Of a stretch of DNA of 64,000 bases, positions 1 through 9,480 are shown piece after piece. Every line of letters begins with the position of its first letter. The first letter of the stretch is position 1. A program made the position numbers and the translations under genes. The notes under the pieces are model-generated. The model did not search any database, had not been told where the DNA came from, and saw only the letters and a program-made list of their open reading frames with translations. The DNA comes from Pokkaliibacter sp046614695 (GTDB lineage Bacteria; Pseudomonadota; Gammaproteobacteria; Pseudomonadales; Balneatricaceae): NCBI RefSeq assembly GCF_046614695.1, contig NZ_JBKKHQ010000010.1, forward strand, positions 1 to 64,000, read 5' to 3'.

Positions 1-106
1 ACGATAGGTCGTCTCTCAACGATGGGCTGCATTATACTCAGCCACTTTATGGGCGCAAGTCCCGATAATATTTTTTTCGTTTTCAGCGACTTATGTGCAT
101 TCGGCC

Positions 107-595
107 TTAGCTGGCGAGCTGCAACGTCATTAATCGTGCGCTATCACCGTAACTGTCGCAGAGACTGGCATTGTGCACTTCTTCAAAGCCCATTTTTTGC
201 CAGTAGGTATGCGCTCCCTGAACAGCCACCAGCATAATGCGCGAGAAACCAGAAGCCTTCGCCACCTGCAAAAGCGCCGAAGAAAGCTTGCGCCCCACCC
301 CTTCGCCCTGAGCCGATGCACTTACCGCCATATCATGGAGATAGAGAGTATCGGTGCCAGTCACAGGGCTGAGTGCCTGATATAACTTGGGCGGTTGTTC
401 TCCCTGCCAGGGATGCGCCAACAGATAACCGAGCACATCCTGACGGGATGAACGATAAACAAAGCAGGTGTCCGGTGATGCCTGCCACTTACTTTGCAGC
501 ACATGCAACGCTTCTGATTCCAGATCCTGATAGGCTTCATCCTGTACCTGCAAAATGCCTTCCCAGGCTGCAGGTTCAATGGCAACAACAGACAC
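107..595 (-). CDS. GNAT-family N-acetyltransferase
   Basis: The 162-residue protein is a single GNAT domain. The acetyl-CoA-binding part is recognisable near residues 85-115, where a 'MAVSASAQGEGVGRKLSSALL' type stretch fits motif A (a Q/RxxGxG/A-like turn followed by a helix), and a later 'YWQKMGFEEV' matches the usual C-terminal strand-helix signature. The start is a GTG at 595, chosen because GGAG lies six bases upstream; no good ATG is available. Such enzymes transfer an acetyl group from acetyl-CoA to an amine on a small molecule or protein; the substrate cannot be read from sequence. It lies alone, with the Lrp-type gene upstream on the same strand about 85 bases away. Family assignment is firm; function is open. 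Confidence 0.85.
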   Translation of the reverse strand: MSVVAIEPAAWEGILQVQDEAYQDLESEALHVLQSKWQASPDTCFVYRSSRQDVLGYLLAHPWQGEQPPKLYQALSPVTGTDTLYLHDMAVSASAQGEGVGRKLSSALLQVAKASGFSRIMLVAVQGAHTYWQKMGFEEVHNASLCDSYGDSARLMTLQLAS

Positions 596-679
596 TTTTC
601 ACTCCAACAGGATCAGGGCTTTGCCAGCGGGCAAAATACCTGAGCACCTGTACATCAATGATTTAATGAGCTGGCGAAC

Positions 680-1096
680 TCAGACCAGCCACTCACGCAT
701 AATCACGTGAGTTTTCACCCGCTGCGTTCCAGGAAGCTTCTCAATCAGATTCCGGATTTCGATCAGCCTGGCCATATTCTTGACCTGCAGGAAAACCAGC
801 AAATCCACATCCCCACTGATGCTGCTAAGCCGCTGAATCTCGGGTATGACCTTGAGCGCGGTGACAAAATCCTCGCAGCTCGACTCCCGGTGAATAATCT
901 CAAGATAAGCACCCAACTCGGCGTCCGGTTCGATAATTCTGGCATGGTATCCACGAATGACGCCCTGCTCTTCCAACTGCCGGATACGCTCACTGACCGC
1001 CGTGCGTGACAGGCTTACTCGCCTTGCGACCTCCGTCACGCTCAGGCGCGCATCATCTCGCAGCAAACCAAGAATATGTCGATCAAATTTGTCCAT
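680..1096 (-). CDS. Lrp/AsnC-family transcriptional regulator
   Basis: The 138-residue protein has the two-part Lrp/AsnC layout. An N-terminal helix-turn-helix (about residues 4-60, 'DARLSVTEVARRVSLSRTAVSERIRQLEEQGVI') is followed by a C-terminal RAM/AsnC effector domain ('GDVDLLVFLQVKNMARL' and 'GTQRVKTHVIM'). The length is normal for small one-domain-pair AsnC proteins. It is transcribed divergently from the YjeH-like exporter, a common arrangement for an amino-acid-sensing regulator and its target exporter. A 15-bp dyad in the shared intergenic space at 1202-1216 is a candidate operator. I infer that it senses an amino acid and controls the exporter; the ligand is unknown. Confidence 0.9.
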   Translation of the reverse strand: MDKFDRHILGLLRDDARLSVTEVARRVSLSRTAVSERIRQLEEQGVIRGYHARIIEPDAELGAYLEIIHRESSCEDFVTALKVIPEIQRLSSISGDVDLLVFLQVKNMARLIEIRNLIEKLPGTQRVKTHVIMREWLV

Positions 1097-1201
1097 GCCG
1101 TTTCTTAACGCCTTTTGGTCCGCAGGCTGGCTCCAGAGTTCGCCAGCATAAACGGATTTTTACTGAAGCTCACGGGGGTTCCGGCATTTTGCCATGAACT
1201 T

Positions 1202-1216
1202 ACGACACTATGTCGT
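1202..1216. promoter_or_regulatory. Candidate Lrp-type operator (15-bp dyad)
   Basis: ACGACA-CTA-TGTCGT is a perfect inverted repeat with 6-base arms and a 3-base spacer, lying about 86 bases before the exporter ATG and 106 bases before the regulator ATG. Lrp/AsnC operators are typically about 15 bp imperfect dyads, so size and position fit. No binding data exist here; assignment is by context. Confidence 0.4.
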
Positions 1217-1301
1217 GCATTGACGGCAGTTTGCCAGCTCCCTTTTCAGCTCGCGCTTCTTATTCTGAATGCACCAGAAGTCACTCTTCGGAATAAAGCT
1301 C

Positions 1302-2591
1302 ATGACAACGCTCAACAAGGATATCGGCCTGATTCAGGGTATCGGTTTGCTCGCCACCTCATTACTGGGCACCAGTGTCTTTGTGGTCCCCGCCATTGCA
1401 GTGAGTATTGCCGGCGAACAAAGCAGTATTGCCTGGTGGTGCATGCTGGCGCTGATTCTTCCGGTCGCCTTTATTTTTGCCAAATTAGGCCAGCAATTCC
1501 CCAGTGCCGGCGGAGCACCTTTCCTGATTGGTAAAGCGCTGGGCAAACCTGCTGAAGCAGCCTTTGGCATACTTTTTCTGGCTGCCATCCCTATTGGTTT
1601 GCCCGTTGCCCTCGACTTCGCCCTTGGCTTTCTTCAGGCGATCACTCCCCTGACACCCGGCCTTGTACTCGCGGTGAAGCTCGGCACTCTGGCGGTCATC
1701 TGGCTGATTTGCCGTCAGCCACCTCGCCTCAGTGGCAAGGTACAAACGCTGATCGCTATCGCTATTATTCTTTGCGTACTGCTTATGCGGGCATTAGTGG
1801 CAGGCGAAACGGTGACTAACGATACCATCGCGCACTCTTCAGCCACGGCAACGAACTGGGTCGCGCTAAGCGCAGCCATGGCGGTGATGATCTGGTGCTT
1901 TGCCGGGATCGAAGCCTTTATTCATATGAGTGAAGAGTTTAAAAATCCGCACCGTGATGTACCGCTGGCACTCATCGGCGGCGTGCTGGTTGCCACGCTT
2001 ATTTACCTCTTTTGCTCCCAGAGCGTCTGGCAGGTGATGGGGGCAATTACTGAACGGCAGGCAGGCAGCGCCGTACCGCACATCATGGAGGAGTTTCTGG
2101 GTTCACCCGGACTCTGGCTCACCAGCTTGCTGGGGTTTCTCGCCTGCTTTGCCTCTATTAATGCCTACACTCAGGGCTTTAGCCGGTTATTGTGGAGCAT
2201 TGCTCGTGACGGCTGGCTACCCGGAAGAATCGGCCAGCTAAATCAGCATGGCGTTCCCGGCAAGGCACTGAATACCGTTATTCTGATCTGCATGACAGCA
2301 ACGACCCTGACCACCGCGACAGCGATGCCCGTGTCACAACTGCTGGAGTTTGCCAACGGCATTTTTGTCCTGCTTTATCTCACCACCATGATTGCCGGAG
2401 TGGTGTTGCTTCGCGGATTCTGGCGTGCCATTGCTATGGTTGCCAGTCTGTTGTGCGCTCTGCTTTGTCTGAGCCTGGGAGCAGAACTTCTGTATGCACT
2501 TTGCGGCTTAACGCTGGCATTTACGCTGGTGTACTGGCGCCGCAGTGCCCGGGCTCGCTATCTGGCGCTAGCAGAACAACCCGTTTTGTAA
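1302..2591 (+). CDS. yjeH: YjeH-like amino acid exporter (APC superfamily)
   Basis: The protein has about 429 residues and roughly 11-12 hydrophobic segments. Its N-terminus ('GLIQGIGLLATSLLGTSVFVVPA') and the 'PSAGGA' turn closely follow E. coli YjeH, which exports L-methionine and branched-chain amino acids across the inner membrane by proton exchange. I prefer the ATG at 1302 over one at 1269 because the YjeH-like sequence begins there and GGAATAA lies upstream; the upstream extension has no homologous look. It is divergent from an Lrp/AsnC gene, suggesting amino-acid-responsive control, and is followed by a strong terminator. Substrate range is inferred from family resemblance only. Confidence 0.85.
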   Translation: MTTLNKDIGLIQGIGLLATSLLGTSVFVVPAIAVSIAGEQSSIAWWCMLALILPVAFIFAKLGQQFPSAGGAPFLIGKALGKPAEAAFGILFLAAIPIGLPVALDFALGFLQAITPLTPGLVLAVKLGTLAVIWLICRQPPRLSGKVQTLIAIAIILCVLLMRALVAGETVTNDTIAHSSATATNWVALSAAMAVMIWCFAGIEAFIHMSEEFKNPHRDVPLALIGGVLVATLIYLFCSQSVWQVMGAITERQAGSAVPHIMEEFLGSPGLWLTSLLGFLACFASINAYTQGFSRLLWSIARDGWLPGRIGQLNQHGVPGKALNTVILICMTATTLTTATAMPVSQLLEFANGIFVLLYLTTMIAGVVLLRGFWRAIAMVASLLCALLCLSLGAELLYALCGLTLAFTLVYWRRSARARYLALAEQPVL

Positions 2592-2617
2592 GAGTTCAGC
2601 GACCTCAAAAAGCAAAA

Positions 2618-2644
2618 AACCGAAGCCCTGGCTTCGGTTTTTCG
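2618..2644 (+). terminator. Rho-independent terminator after yjeH
   Basis: A 10-bp perfect stem (AACCGAAGCC / GGCTTCGGTT) with a 2-base loop is followed by TTTT and preceded by a run of A. It ends the exporter transcript and, read from the other strand, can also end ybjN. Confidence 0.85.
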
Positions 2645-2682
2645 TTATCAGCAGGATGCCTGTGGCAGGGCCTTTGATGCGC

Positions 2683-3150
2683 TTAGTGCATCATCTCCGG
2701 TTCGTCTTCCTCAAGCAGGAAGTAGCCCAGACGACCGCACTCCTCAATCACCAGCTGAATACCATTCAGGGTTTCCTGAACGAAGGTGATGAACTGTTCA
2801 AAGTTCATACCAGCTCGCCAGCTGATCGTATCGCCCATCACCAGATGAGGCATGGCGTTATCATTCAGATCGACAAAGATCTTGATGTTCGAGTACTCAA
2901 TGTTCAGTCGCGCCATTTCGGCAACTGCTGGCAGAATCGCAGCAGGACGAATCTCGATTTCAGAGGTCATCAGCAGAGCGCCTTCCTCAAGGAAAAGACG
3001 ACACTCCATCCCCTCAATCATGGCTTCCAGCTCAGCGAAGTGATACCCATCACAGTCGCCGCAACGCTCAGTGCGGATACCCGCCTGCTCAAGCCATTGC
3101 TCCAGTTGGTCAGGGGTCAGTTCTCTGACCAGTTTTTCTGCCTCGTGCAT
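2683..3150 (-). CDS. ybjN: YbjN family protein
   Basis: The protein has 155 residues, close to E. coli YbjN (158). The stretch 'EIEIRPAAILPAVAEMA' followed by 'FVDLNDNAMPHLVMG' aligns well with the YbjN core, a fold related to type III secretion chaperones. In E. coli, YbjN affects stress responses and motility, but its biochemical role is not known. I place the start at the ATG at 3150 because GAGG lies seven bases upstream; an upstream in-frame start at 3231 would add 27 residues and lacks such a site. It converges on yjeH across a shared hairpin. Confidence 0.75.
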   Translation of the reverse strand: MHEAEKLVRELTPDQLEQWLEQAGIRTERCGDCDGYHFAELEAMIEGMECRLFLEEGALLMTSEIEIRPAAILPAVAEMARLNIEYSNIKIFVDLNDNAMPHLVMGDTISWRAGMNFEQFITFVQETLNGIQLVIEECGRLGYFLLEEDEPEMMH

Positions 3151-3260
3151 GGCAACCTCAATTCCTTCATCAGATAACGATAACCCTACGAGGGCCGCAA
3201 GGACGCTAACAGATAGGTCGTTCTCGCGCAATTCACAATGGAGCTAAGTAGCCCTGAAGC

Positions 3261-5579
<2,319 letters not shown>

Positions 5580-5664
5580 GCAACCTCCTTGATGAAAACC
5601 GCTTCCCTGTCGCCGAGCAAAAATCAGTAAAGAAGAAACTTGCGACAGAAGACATTTGCCACCA

Positions 5665-5695
5665 AGTAAAAACCCTGTAGCAGCTACAGGGTCAA
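5665..5695 (-). promoter_or_regulatory. MerR/CadR-type promoter-operator of the metal ATPase
   Basis: On the minus strand a -35 TTGACC (5690-5695) and a -10 TTTACT (5665-5670) are separated by 19 bases, the over-long spacing typical of promoters activated by MerR proteins. Within lies a perfect 21-bp palindrome, ACCCTGTAGC-A-GCTACAGGGT (5672-5692), which closely resembles known CadR/PbrR operators. Transcription would start near 5657, leaving a leader of roughly 80 bases before the ATPase ATG. Confidence 0.88.
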
Positions 5696-5726
5696 GCAGC
5701 ACTTCAGGCTTGAATTTATCAGCCCT

Positions 5727-5794
5727 GGTTACTTAGGAAGCTTAGTCACTTGGAAGGATTGGCTACTTGGAAAACTTGGTTACCTGGGAAACAA
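5727..5794 (+). repeat. Four tandem 17-bp imperfect repeats before cadR
   Basis: Four head-to-tail 17-base units sit at 5727, 5744, 5761 and 5778: GGTTACTTAGGAAGCTT, AGTCACTTGGAAGGATT, GGCTACTTGGAAAACTT and GGTTACCTGGGAAACAA. Neighbouring units share about 11-13 of 17 bases around a core TACTTGGAA. They end two bases before the cadR ATG, so the regulator leader and its ribosome-binding site lie in the repeat. The function is unknown. Confidence 0.85.
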
Positions 5795-5796
5795 GA

Positions 5797-6270
5797 ATGA
5801 GCGTTCAGGAATATAAGATTGGCGAGCTGTCCAGCCTGACGGACTGCCCCGTTGAAACCATCCGCTATTACGAGAAGCAAGGGCTTTTACCTGCCCCGGG
5901 CCGTAATCAGGCCAACTATCGGGTGTACGGCCCCACTCATTTAAAGCGGCTGCAATTTATTCTGCATTGCCGGGCACTGGATATGGCACAAGAGGAAATC
6001 CGGCAACTGGTCGATCTGCAGGAAAGACCAGAAGCACCTTGTACAGAGGTAGACGCACTGTTGGATGAACATCTGACCCATGTGGAAGCACGTATTCAGC
6101 AGCTTTCACACTTACGCGATGTCTTGCGCGATCTTCGCCGACAGTGTGACAATCTTGGCCCCGTGAGTGAATGCGCCATACTGGATCAGCTGGAACAGAG
6201 GGATTTCAGTGAAGCGTCATCACAGCAGGATGCCCATCTTGGCCATGTGCATGGCAGCCACCACAACTGA
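5797..6270 (+). CDS. cadR: CadR-like MerR-family metal-responsive regulator
   Basis: The 157-residue protein begins with the MerR winged helix-turn-helix (residues 6-75; 'YKIGELSSLTDCPVETIRYYEKQGLL' region). A dimerisation helix and a metal-binding end carrying Cys82, Cys117 and Cys126 follow, then a His-rich tail 'HLGHVHGSHHN' typical of CadR. The three cysteines match the Cd/Pb/Zn-binding set of CadR/PbrR. The ATG at 5797 is chosen over one at 5767 because the conserved fold begins there and the earlier ATG lies inside the tandem repeats. It faces the P-type ATPase across a perfect operator, so it most likely activates the pump when metal is in excess and controls its own synthesis. Confidence 0.9.
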   Translation: MSVQEYKIGELSSLTDCPVETIRYYEKQGLLPAPGRNQANYRVYGPTHLKRLQFILHCRALDMAQEEIRQLVDLQERPEAPCTEVDALLDEHLTHVEARIQQLSHLRDVLRDLRRQCDNLGPVSECAILDQLEQRDFSEASSQQDAHLGHVHGSHHN

Positions 6271-6306
6271 TCATTCATTCATCCGGACTTTTCCACTACA
6301 GAGGTA

Positions 6307-6807
6307 ATGCCGTTGAACCCTGAAAACCCCATCACGAGTTCGCCTGAATCTCACAAGCCGAAAAGTACGGAAGTTGCCAGTGACCTGGCCTCACAGCTCG
6401 GCTACCTTGGCCTTTTACCTTTTCTGGGCAGTGTGCTGGCGACGCTGGTCGGAGTCGATATCAGCATGACTCTTCAGGCTTTTCTGGTTTACGGTGCGGT
6501 GATTCTGTCTTTTCTTGGAGGGATTCACTGGGGCTGGATGATGAACAAGTCGCTGCCCGAACCCCAGATTCGGTTAAAGCTTGCCATGGCGCCAAGCCTC
6601 CTCGGCTGGATTGCCTTGCTGCTGCCGCCACTGGCCGGCATCGCATTGCTGGCGCTGGGATTTATCGGCTGGTGGGCATACGAAAGCCGCCTTCCTGCTG
6701 AACGCTGGTATAGAGATTTGCGCAAGCGCCTGAGCTTTGTCGTTCTGGGCTGCCACCTGATCTGGTTCCTGATGCTATGGCGAGCGACGAATCTGGGCGA
6801 TTTGTAA
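6307..6807 (+). CDS. DUF3429 family membrane protein
   Basis: The 166-residue protein has about four to five hydrophobic segments after a polar N-terminal 30 residues. 'VILSFLGGIHWGWMM' is the characteristic stretch of the DUF3429 family, inner-membrane proteins of unknown role. GAGG lies just upstream of the ATG. It follows cadR by 36 bases on the same strand and could be cotranscribed, but nothing in the protein suggests metal handling (no Cys or His cluster). It ends at a terminator shared with ychJ. Confidence 0.75.
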   Translation: MPLNPENPITSSPESHKPKSTEVASDLASQLGYLGLLPFLGSVLATLVGVDISMTLQAFLVYGAVILSFLGGIHWGWMMNKSLPEPQIRLKLAMAPSLLGWIALLLPPLAGIALLALGFIGWWAYESRLPAERWYRDLRKRLSFVVLGCHLIWFLMLWRATNLGDL

Positions 6808-6830
6808 GCGCCTTAGCCTCAATAAAAAAA

Positions 6831-6851
6831 CGGAGCCAAGGCTCCGTTTTT
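6831..6851. terminator. Bidirectional terminator between DUF3429 gene and ychJ
   Basis: CGGAGCC-AA-GGCTCCG forms a 7-bp stem flanked by A7 on the left and T5 on the right, so it works for both converging transcripts. Confidence 0.85.
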
Positions 6852-6867
6852 AATGTGTGAATCAGAT

Positions 6868-7407
6868 TCACTGACCACAACACTTTTTGAATTTCTTGCC
6901 ACTGCCACAAGGGCAAGGGTCATTCCTTCCAGCTTTACCCGTACTCATATCTTGCCCAGCAGCTCCCTCAGGCACTATTGCTGGCGAGGCTTTCCTGAGT
7001 TTTCCTGCATGAAAAATCTCGCCATCAATGTAGCGCCAGCGCCCTTCTTCACGACTAAAGCGGGAACGCTCATGCAGCAGATGTTCCTTACCTTTATTCA
7101 GCCAATAAGCTTTGAACTCCACCTCGCCAGCATCGCCCATTTCAACCGCATCGACGATCTCAAGCTTTTGCCATTGAGTGTCACGTGCGCCCATGGATTC
7201 AGCGCTGGTGGTTGGTCGCGTGGACGGATGCCAGGTCTCCAGCAGATACTCACCCAGCTTGCCGATAGCAAACGCAGCATATCGAGAGCGCATCAGCGCT
7301 TCAGGCGTTGACGCCAGTGACTCGCTTTTGTGCAGAGGCTCGCAGCACTCCGCATAGAGGCGACCACTGCCACAAGGACACTTATTGGTGCTGGATGAAA
7401 GCTCCAC
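6868..7407 (-). CDS. ychJ: YchJ-family protein with two SEC-C zinc motifs
   Basis: The 179-residue protein has a SEC-C motif at each end: 'CPCGSGRLYAECC' near residue 10 and 'NDPCPCGSGKKFKKCCGQ' at the very C-terminus, around a YchJ/NTF2-like middle. SEC-C motifs bind zinc through the CxC...CC pattern and also occur at the end of SecA. E. coli YchJ is about 152 residues, so the tail accounts for most of the extra length. The start is GTG at 7407 with GAGG nine bases upstream. The biochemical role is unknown. Confidence 0.85.
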   Translation of the reverse strand: MELSSSTNKCPCGSGRLYAECCEPLHKSESLASTPEALMRSRYAAFAIGKLGEYLLETWHPSTRPTTSAESMGARDTQWQKLEIVDAVEMGDAGEVEFKAYWLNKGKEHLLHERSRFSREEGRWRYIDGEIFHAGKLRKASPAIVPEGAAGQDMSTGKAGRNDPCPCGSGKKFKKCCGQ

Positions 7408-7663
7408 CTGCCGATACCTCAGACTCCAAAGTAAAGCCAGAATGATACTTGCCTTAAAGGATCATGACGAGAAAAGAGGTAATACAGGAGATCCTGGAAG
7501 GCAGCTTGGAAAAGGTGTGGTAATAAACCAACGCTTAGAGAAAAACAGCCGAACCAAAGAGAGCTGATAGAGAAGCTTTAATGTTGAGGGATTTTGCAGC
7601 TTCCCCCGATCGGGGTGACGCTCATTAAACTACAAATCGCCTGAAGAGACGGGAGGGGGAAAT

Positions 7664-7681
7664 CCCCGGCCGAAGCCGGAG
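7664..7681 (-). terminator. Likely terminator after the 60-residue gene
   Basis: On the minus strand CTCCGGC-TTCG-GCCGGGG folds into a 7-bp stem (one G-T pair) with a stable UUCG loop, one base after the stop codon. Only a weak T-run (ATTTCC) follows, so termination may be partial or the hairpin may protect the 3' end. Confidence 0.5.
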
Positions 7682-7682
7682 A

Positions 7683-7865
7683 TTAACGGGAGAAGGAAGG
7701 TGCTTTACCGAAGAAAGGAGAAGTCAGGTTACGCATGAAACTGTTCATAGTGCGGAAAGTTTCATCACGATCACGCATGGCTTCAAGCTTTTTGCGGGTT
7801 TTTGGGCTGATATCAGCACGGCCTTCAAAGTTGGATTCAACGATTTCGCGTAAGTCTTTGTTCAT
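7683..7865 (-). CDS. Small charged protein of unknown function (60 aa)
   Basis: The 60-residue basic protein starts MNKDLREIVESNFEGRADIS; its middle is a charged helix (KTRKKLEAMRDRDETF) and its end is hydrophobic and aromatic. I do not recognise a family. The start at 7865 is supported by AAGGTG six bases upstream; a GTG at 7874 would overlap that site. A UUCG hairpin follows the stop directly, and a long AT-rich region lies upstream, so it looks like a free-standing, well-formed small gene. It might be a small regulator or stress protein, but nothing shows this directly. Confidence 0.6.
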   Translation of the reverse strand: MNKDLREIVESNFEGRADISPKTRKKLEAMRDRDETFRTMNSFMRNLTSPFFGKAPSFSR

Positions 7866-8300
7866 GATGCTCACCTTGTTTAAGAGAGAATTTACTTAAT
7901 CGATGTGTGCATGGTACGAACTGGGCAGAATTCACACAATTGATAAATTTTCGCATGAATGCTTAGATTTATTCACCGGTCGCAAAAGTCACACAGCGGG
8001 TAAATCAATCTTTGGTCTAACGCATCATTTTTTAAGATGTATGAAAAATTACTACATATCCGGTTTTAGCAGCAAAAACTCTCTTTCTCAGAAAATAACC
8101 CTTTAAATTCAGATAGTTAAACATAGAAAGCAGCACGGACCGCACTCCCGCATATAAAAAAGCGACCACTCCCGAAGGCAGTGATCGCTACAAAGTGAGG
8201 AATAAAACAACCCACAGCGCTCAGGCTAAAAACTCTCGATATGAATTAAAAAACCGGCCTGGTCACTCCTTCGTGAGTTTTCGTCATGATTCTGCGTGCG
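7866..8300. other. AT-rich intergenic region
   Basis: About 430 bases hold no convincing gene. The left part is AT-rich and must contain the promoter of the 60-residue gene. The right part holds the terminator of the FemAB-like gene. I see no other ordered structure. Confidence 0.6.
8156..8189 (-). terminator. Terminator of the FemAB-like gene
   Basis: On the minus strand AGCGATCACT and AGTGGTCGCT pair (one mismatch in ten) around a 9-base loop, followed by TTTTTT. It lies about 110 bases after the stop at 8301. Confidence 0.8.
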
Positions 8301-9443
8301 CTAGCTCGCCTCAGAACCTGCGTCGTCTTGCCGGTAAGGCAGGTAGGATTTTCCCTCTTCTGCGTAAGCAAGAATTGCCGGACTTTCGCGCTCCAGGAAG
8401 TCAGCGACGGCATCATGCAGACCCTGCTGCAAAAAGTGCCATGAATAGGTGATCTGAGGCTCAAAGCCACGAATGAGTTTGTGCTCGCCCTGGGCGCCGG
8501 CATCAAAGCAGGCAATCCCTTCACGTATACACAGCTCAATTCCCTGATAGAAGCAGGTTTCGAAGTGGAGCTTGTCATACTCCTCCAGACAGCCCCAATA
8601 GCGTCCATACAAGGTGTCACCACCCACAAGGAAAAAGGCTGCCGCCACATACTTTTCCTCATGCAGGGCAAAGACCATACGGATTGCAGCCGGCAGGCTT
8701 TCTGCAAGCCGGAGAAAAAAATCCAGACTGAGATAGGGCCTCTGGCCACGCTTGAGGTAAGTCGCCGCATAAAACTGATAAAAACGCTGCCAGAGCTCAG
8801 GCGTCATCTGTGCCGACGTCAGGCACTCAAAGCGAATACCCTGCTGCTGCACCTGCTGCCTTTCTTTGCGAAAGTTTTTACGCTTGCGTGAGTTGAGCGC
8901 CGTAAGGAAATCATCAAAGTGCTGATAGCCACGGTTATACCAATGATACTGACAGCCCAGCCTTTTAAGCCAACCCGAGGACTCAAAAAGTGTCGCCGCA
9001 CTCTCTTTCGGGAAAAGCACATGAGCACCGGATATCCCCTGTTTGAGCACGGTACTTTTGAGGACTTCGAGAAGTGCAATCCCGCCTTCCGCAGAGCCCA
9101 GCAATCTTGGGCCAGTCACAGGACTAAAGGGCACCGCACAAAGCAGTTTGGGATAGTAGTGACCGCCAGCCTGCTCCCAGGCATCCGCCCATTGATAGTC
9201 AAAGACATATTCACCGCGAGAATGGTGCTTTTGATAGAGCACCATCGCTGCAGTGATTTGCCCGTCTTCGCGCCACAACAAATGCGATGGCACCCAGCCC
9301 GTCTCAGCACTGGCAGCACCTGAGTCCTCCAGCGCAGCAAGAAAGGCATGTTGCAGAAAGGGATAATGCTTGGCATCTGCCAGCAAGGCATTCCAGTCTT
9401 CTGCAGCAATCTCATGGATCGAGGACAGAACCTCTACAGTCAT
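8301..9443 (-). CDS. FemAB-like/DUF482 GNAT-fold protein
   Basis: The protein of about 380 residues belongs to the DUF482 (FemAB-like, 'peptidogalycan biosynthesis') family. Signs are 'LNSRKRKNFRKERQQ' in the middle, the 'YGRYWGCLEEYDKLHFE' stretch, and the terminal 'GEHKLIRGFEPQITYSWHF', all standard in this family. It has the double-GNAT fold seen in enzymes that add amino acids to acceptors, but the reaction of this group is not established. The ATG at 9443 is used; the frame opens with a TTG at 9470 that has no ribosome-binding site. It lies 37 bases after the metallo-hydrolase gene and may share its transcript. Confidence 0.8.
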   Translation of the reverse strand: MTVEVLSSIHEIAAEDWNALLADAKHYPFLQHAFLAALEDSGAASAETGWVPSHLLWREDGQITAAMVLYQKHHSRGEYVFDYQWADAWEQAGGHYYPKLLCAVPFSPVTGPRLLGSAEGGIALLEVLKSTVLKQGISGAHVLFPKESAATLFESSGWLKRLGCQYHWYNRGYQHFDDFLTALNSRKRKNFRKERQQVQQQGIRFECLTSAQMTPELWQRFYQFYAATYLKRGQRPYLSLDFFLRLAESLPAAIRMVFALHEEKYVAAAFFLVGGDTLYGRYWGCLEEYDKLHFETCFYQGIELCIREGIACFDAGAQGEHKLIRGFEPQITYSWHFLQQGLHDAVADFLERESPAILAYAEEGKSYLPYRQDDAGSEAS

Positions 9444-9480
9444 AGCCTGGGTCTCTGATCGGTAAATCAATCAAACGTGA

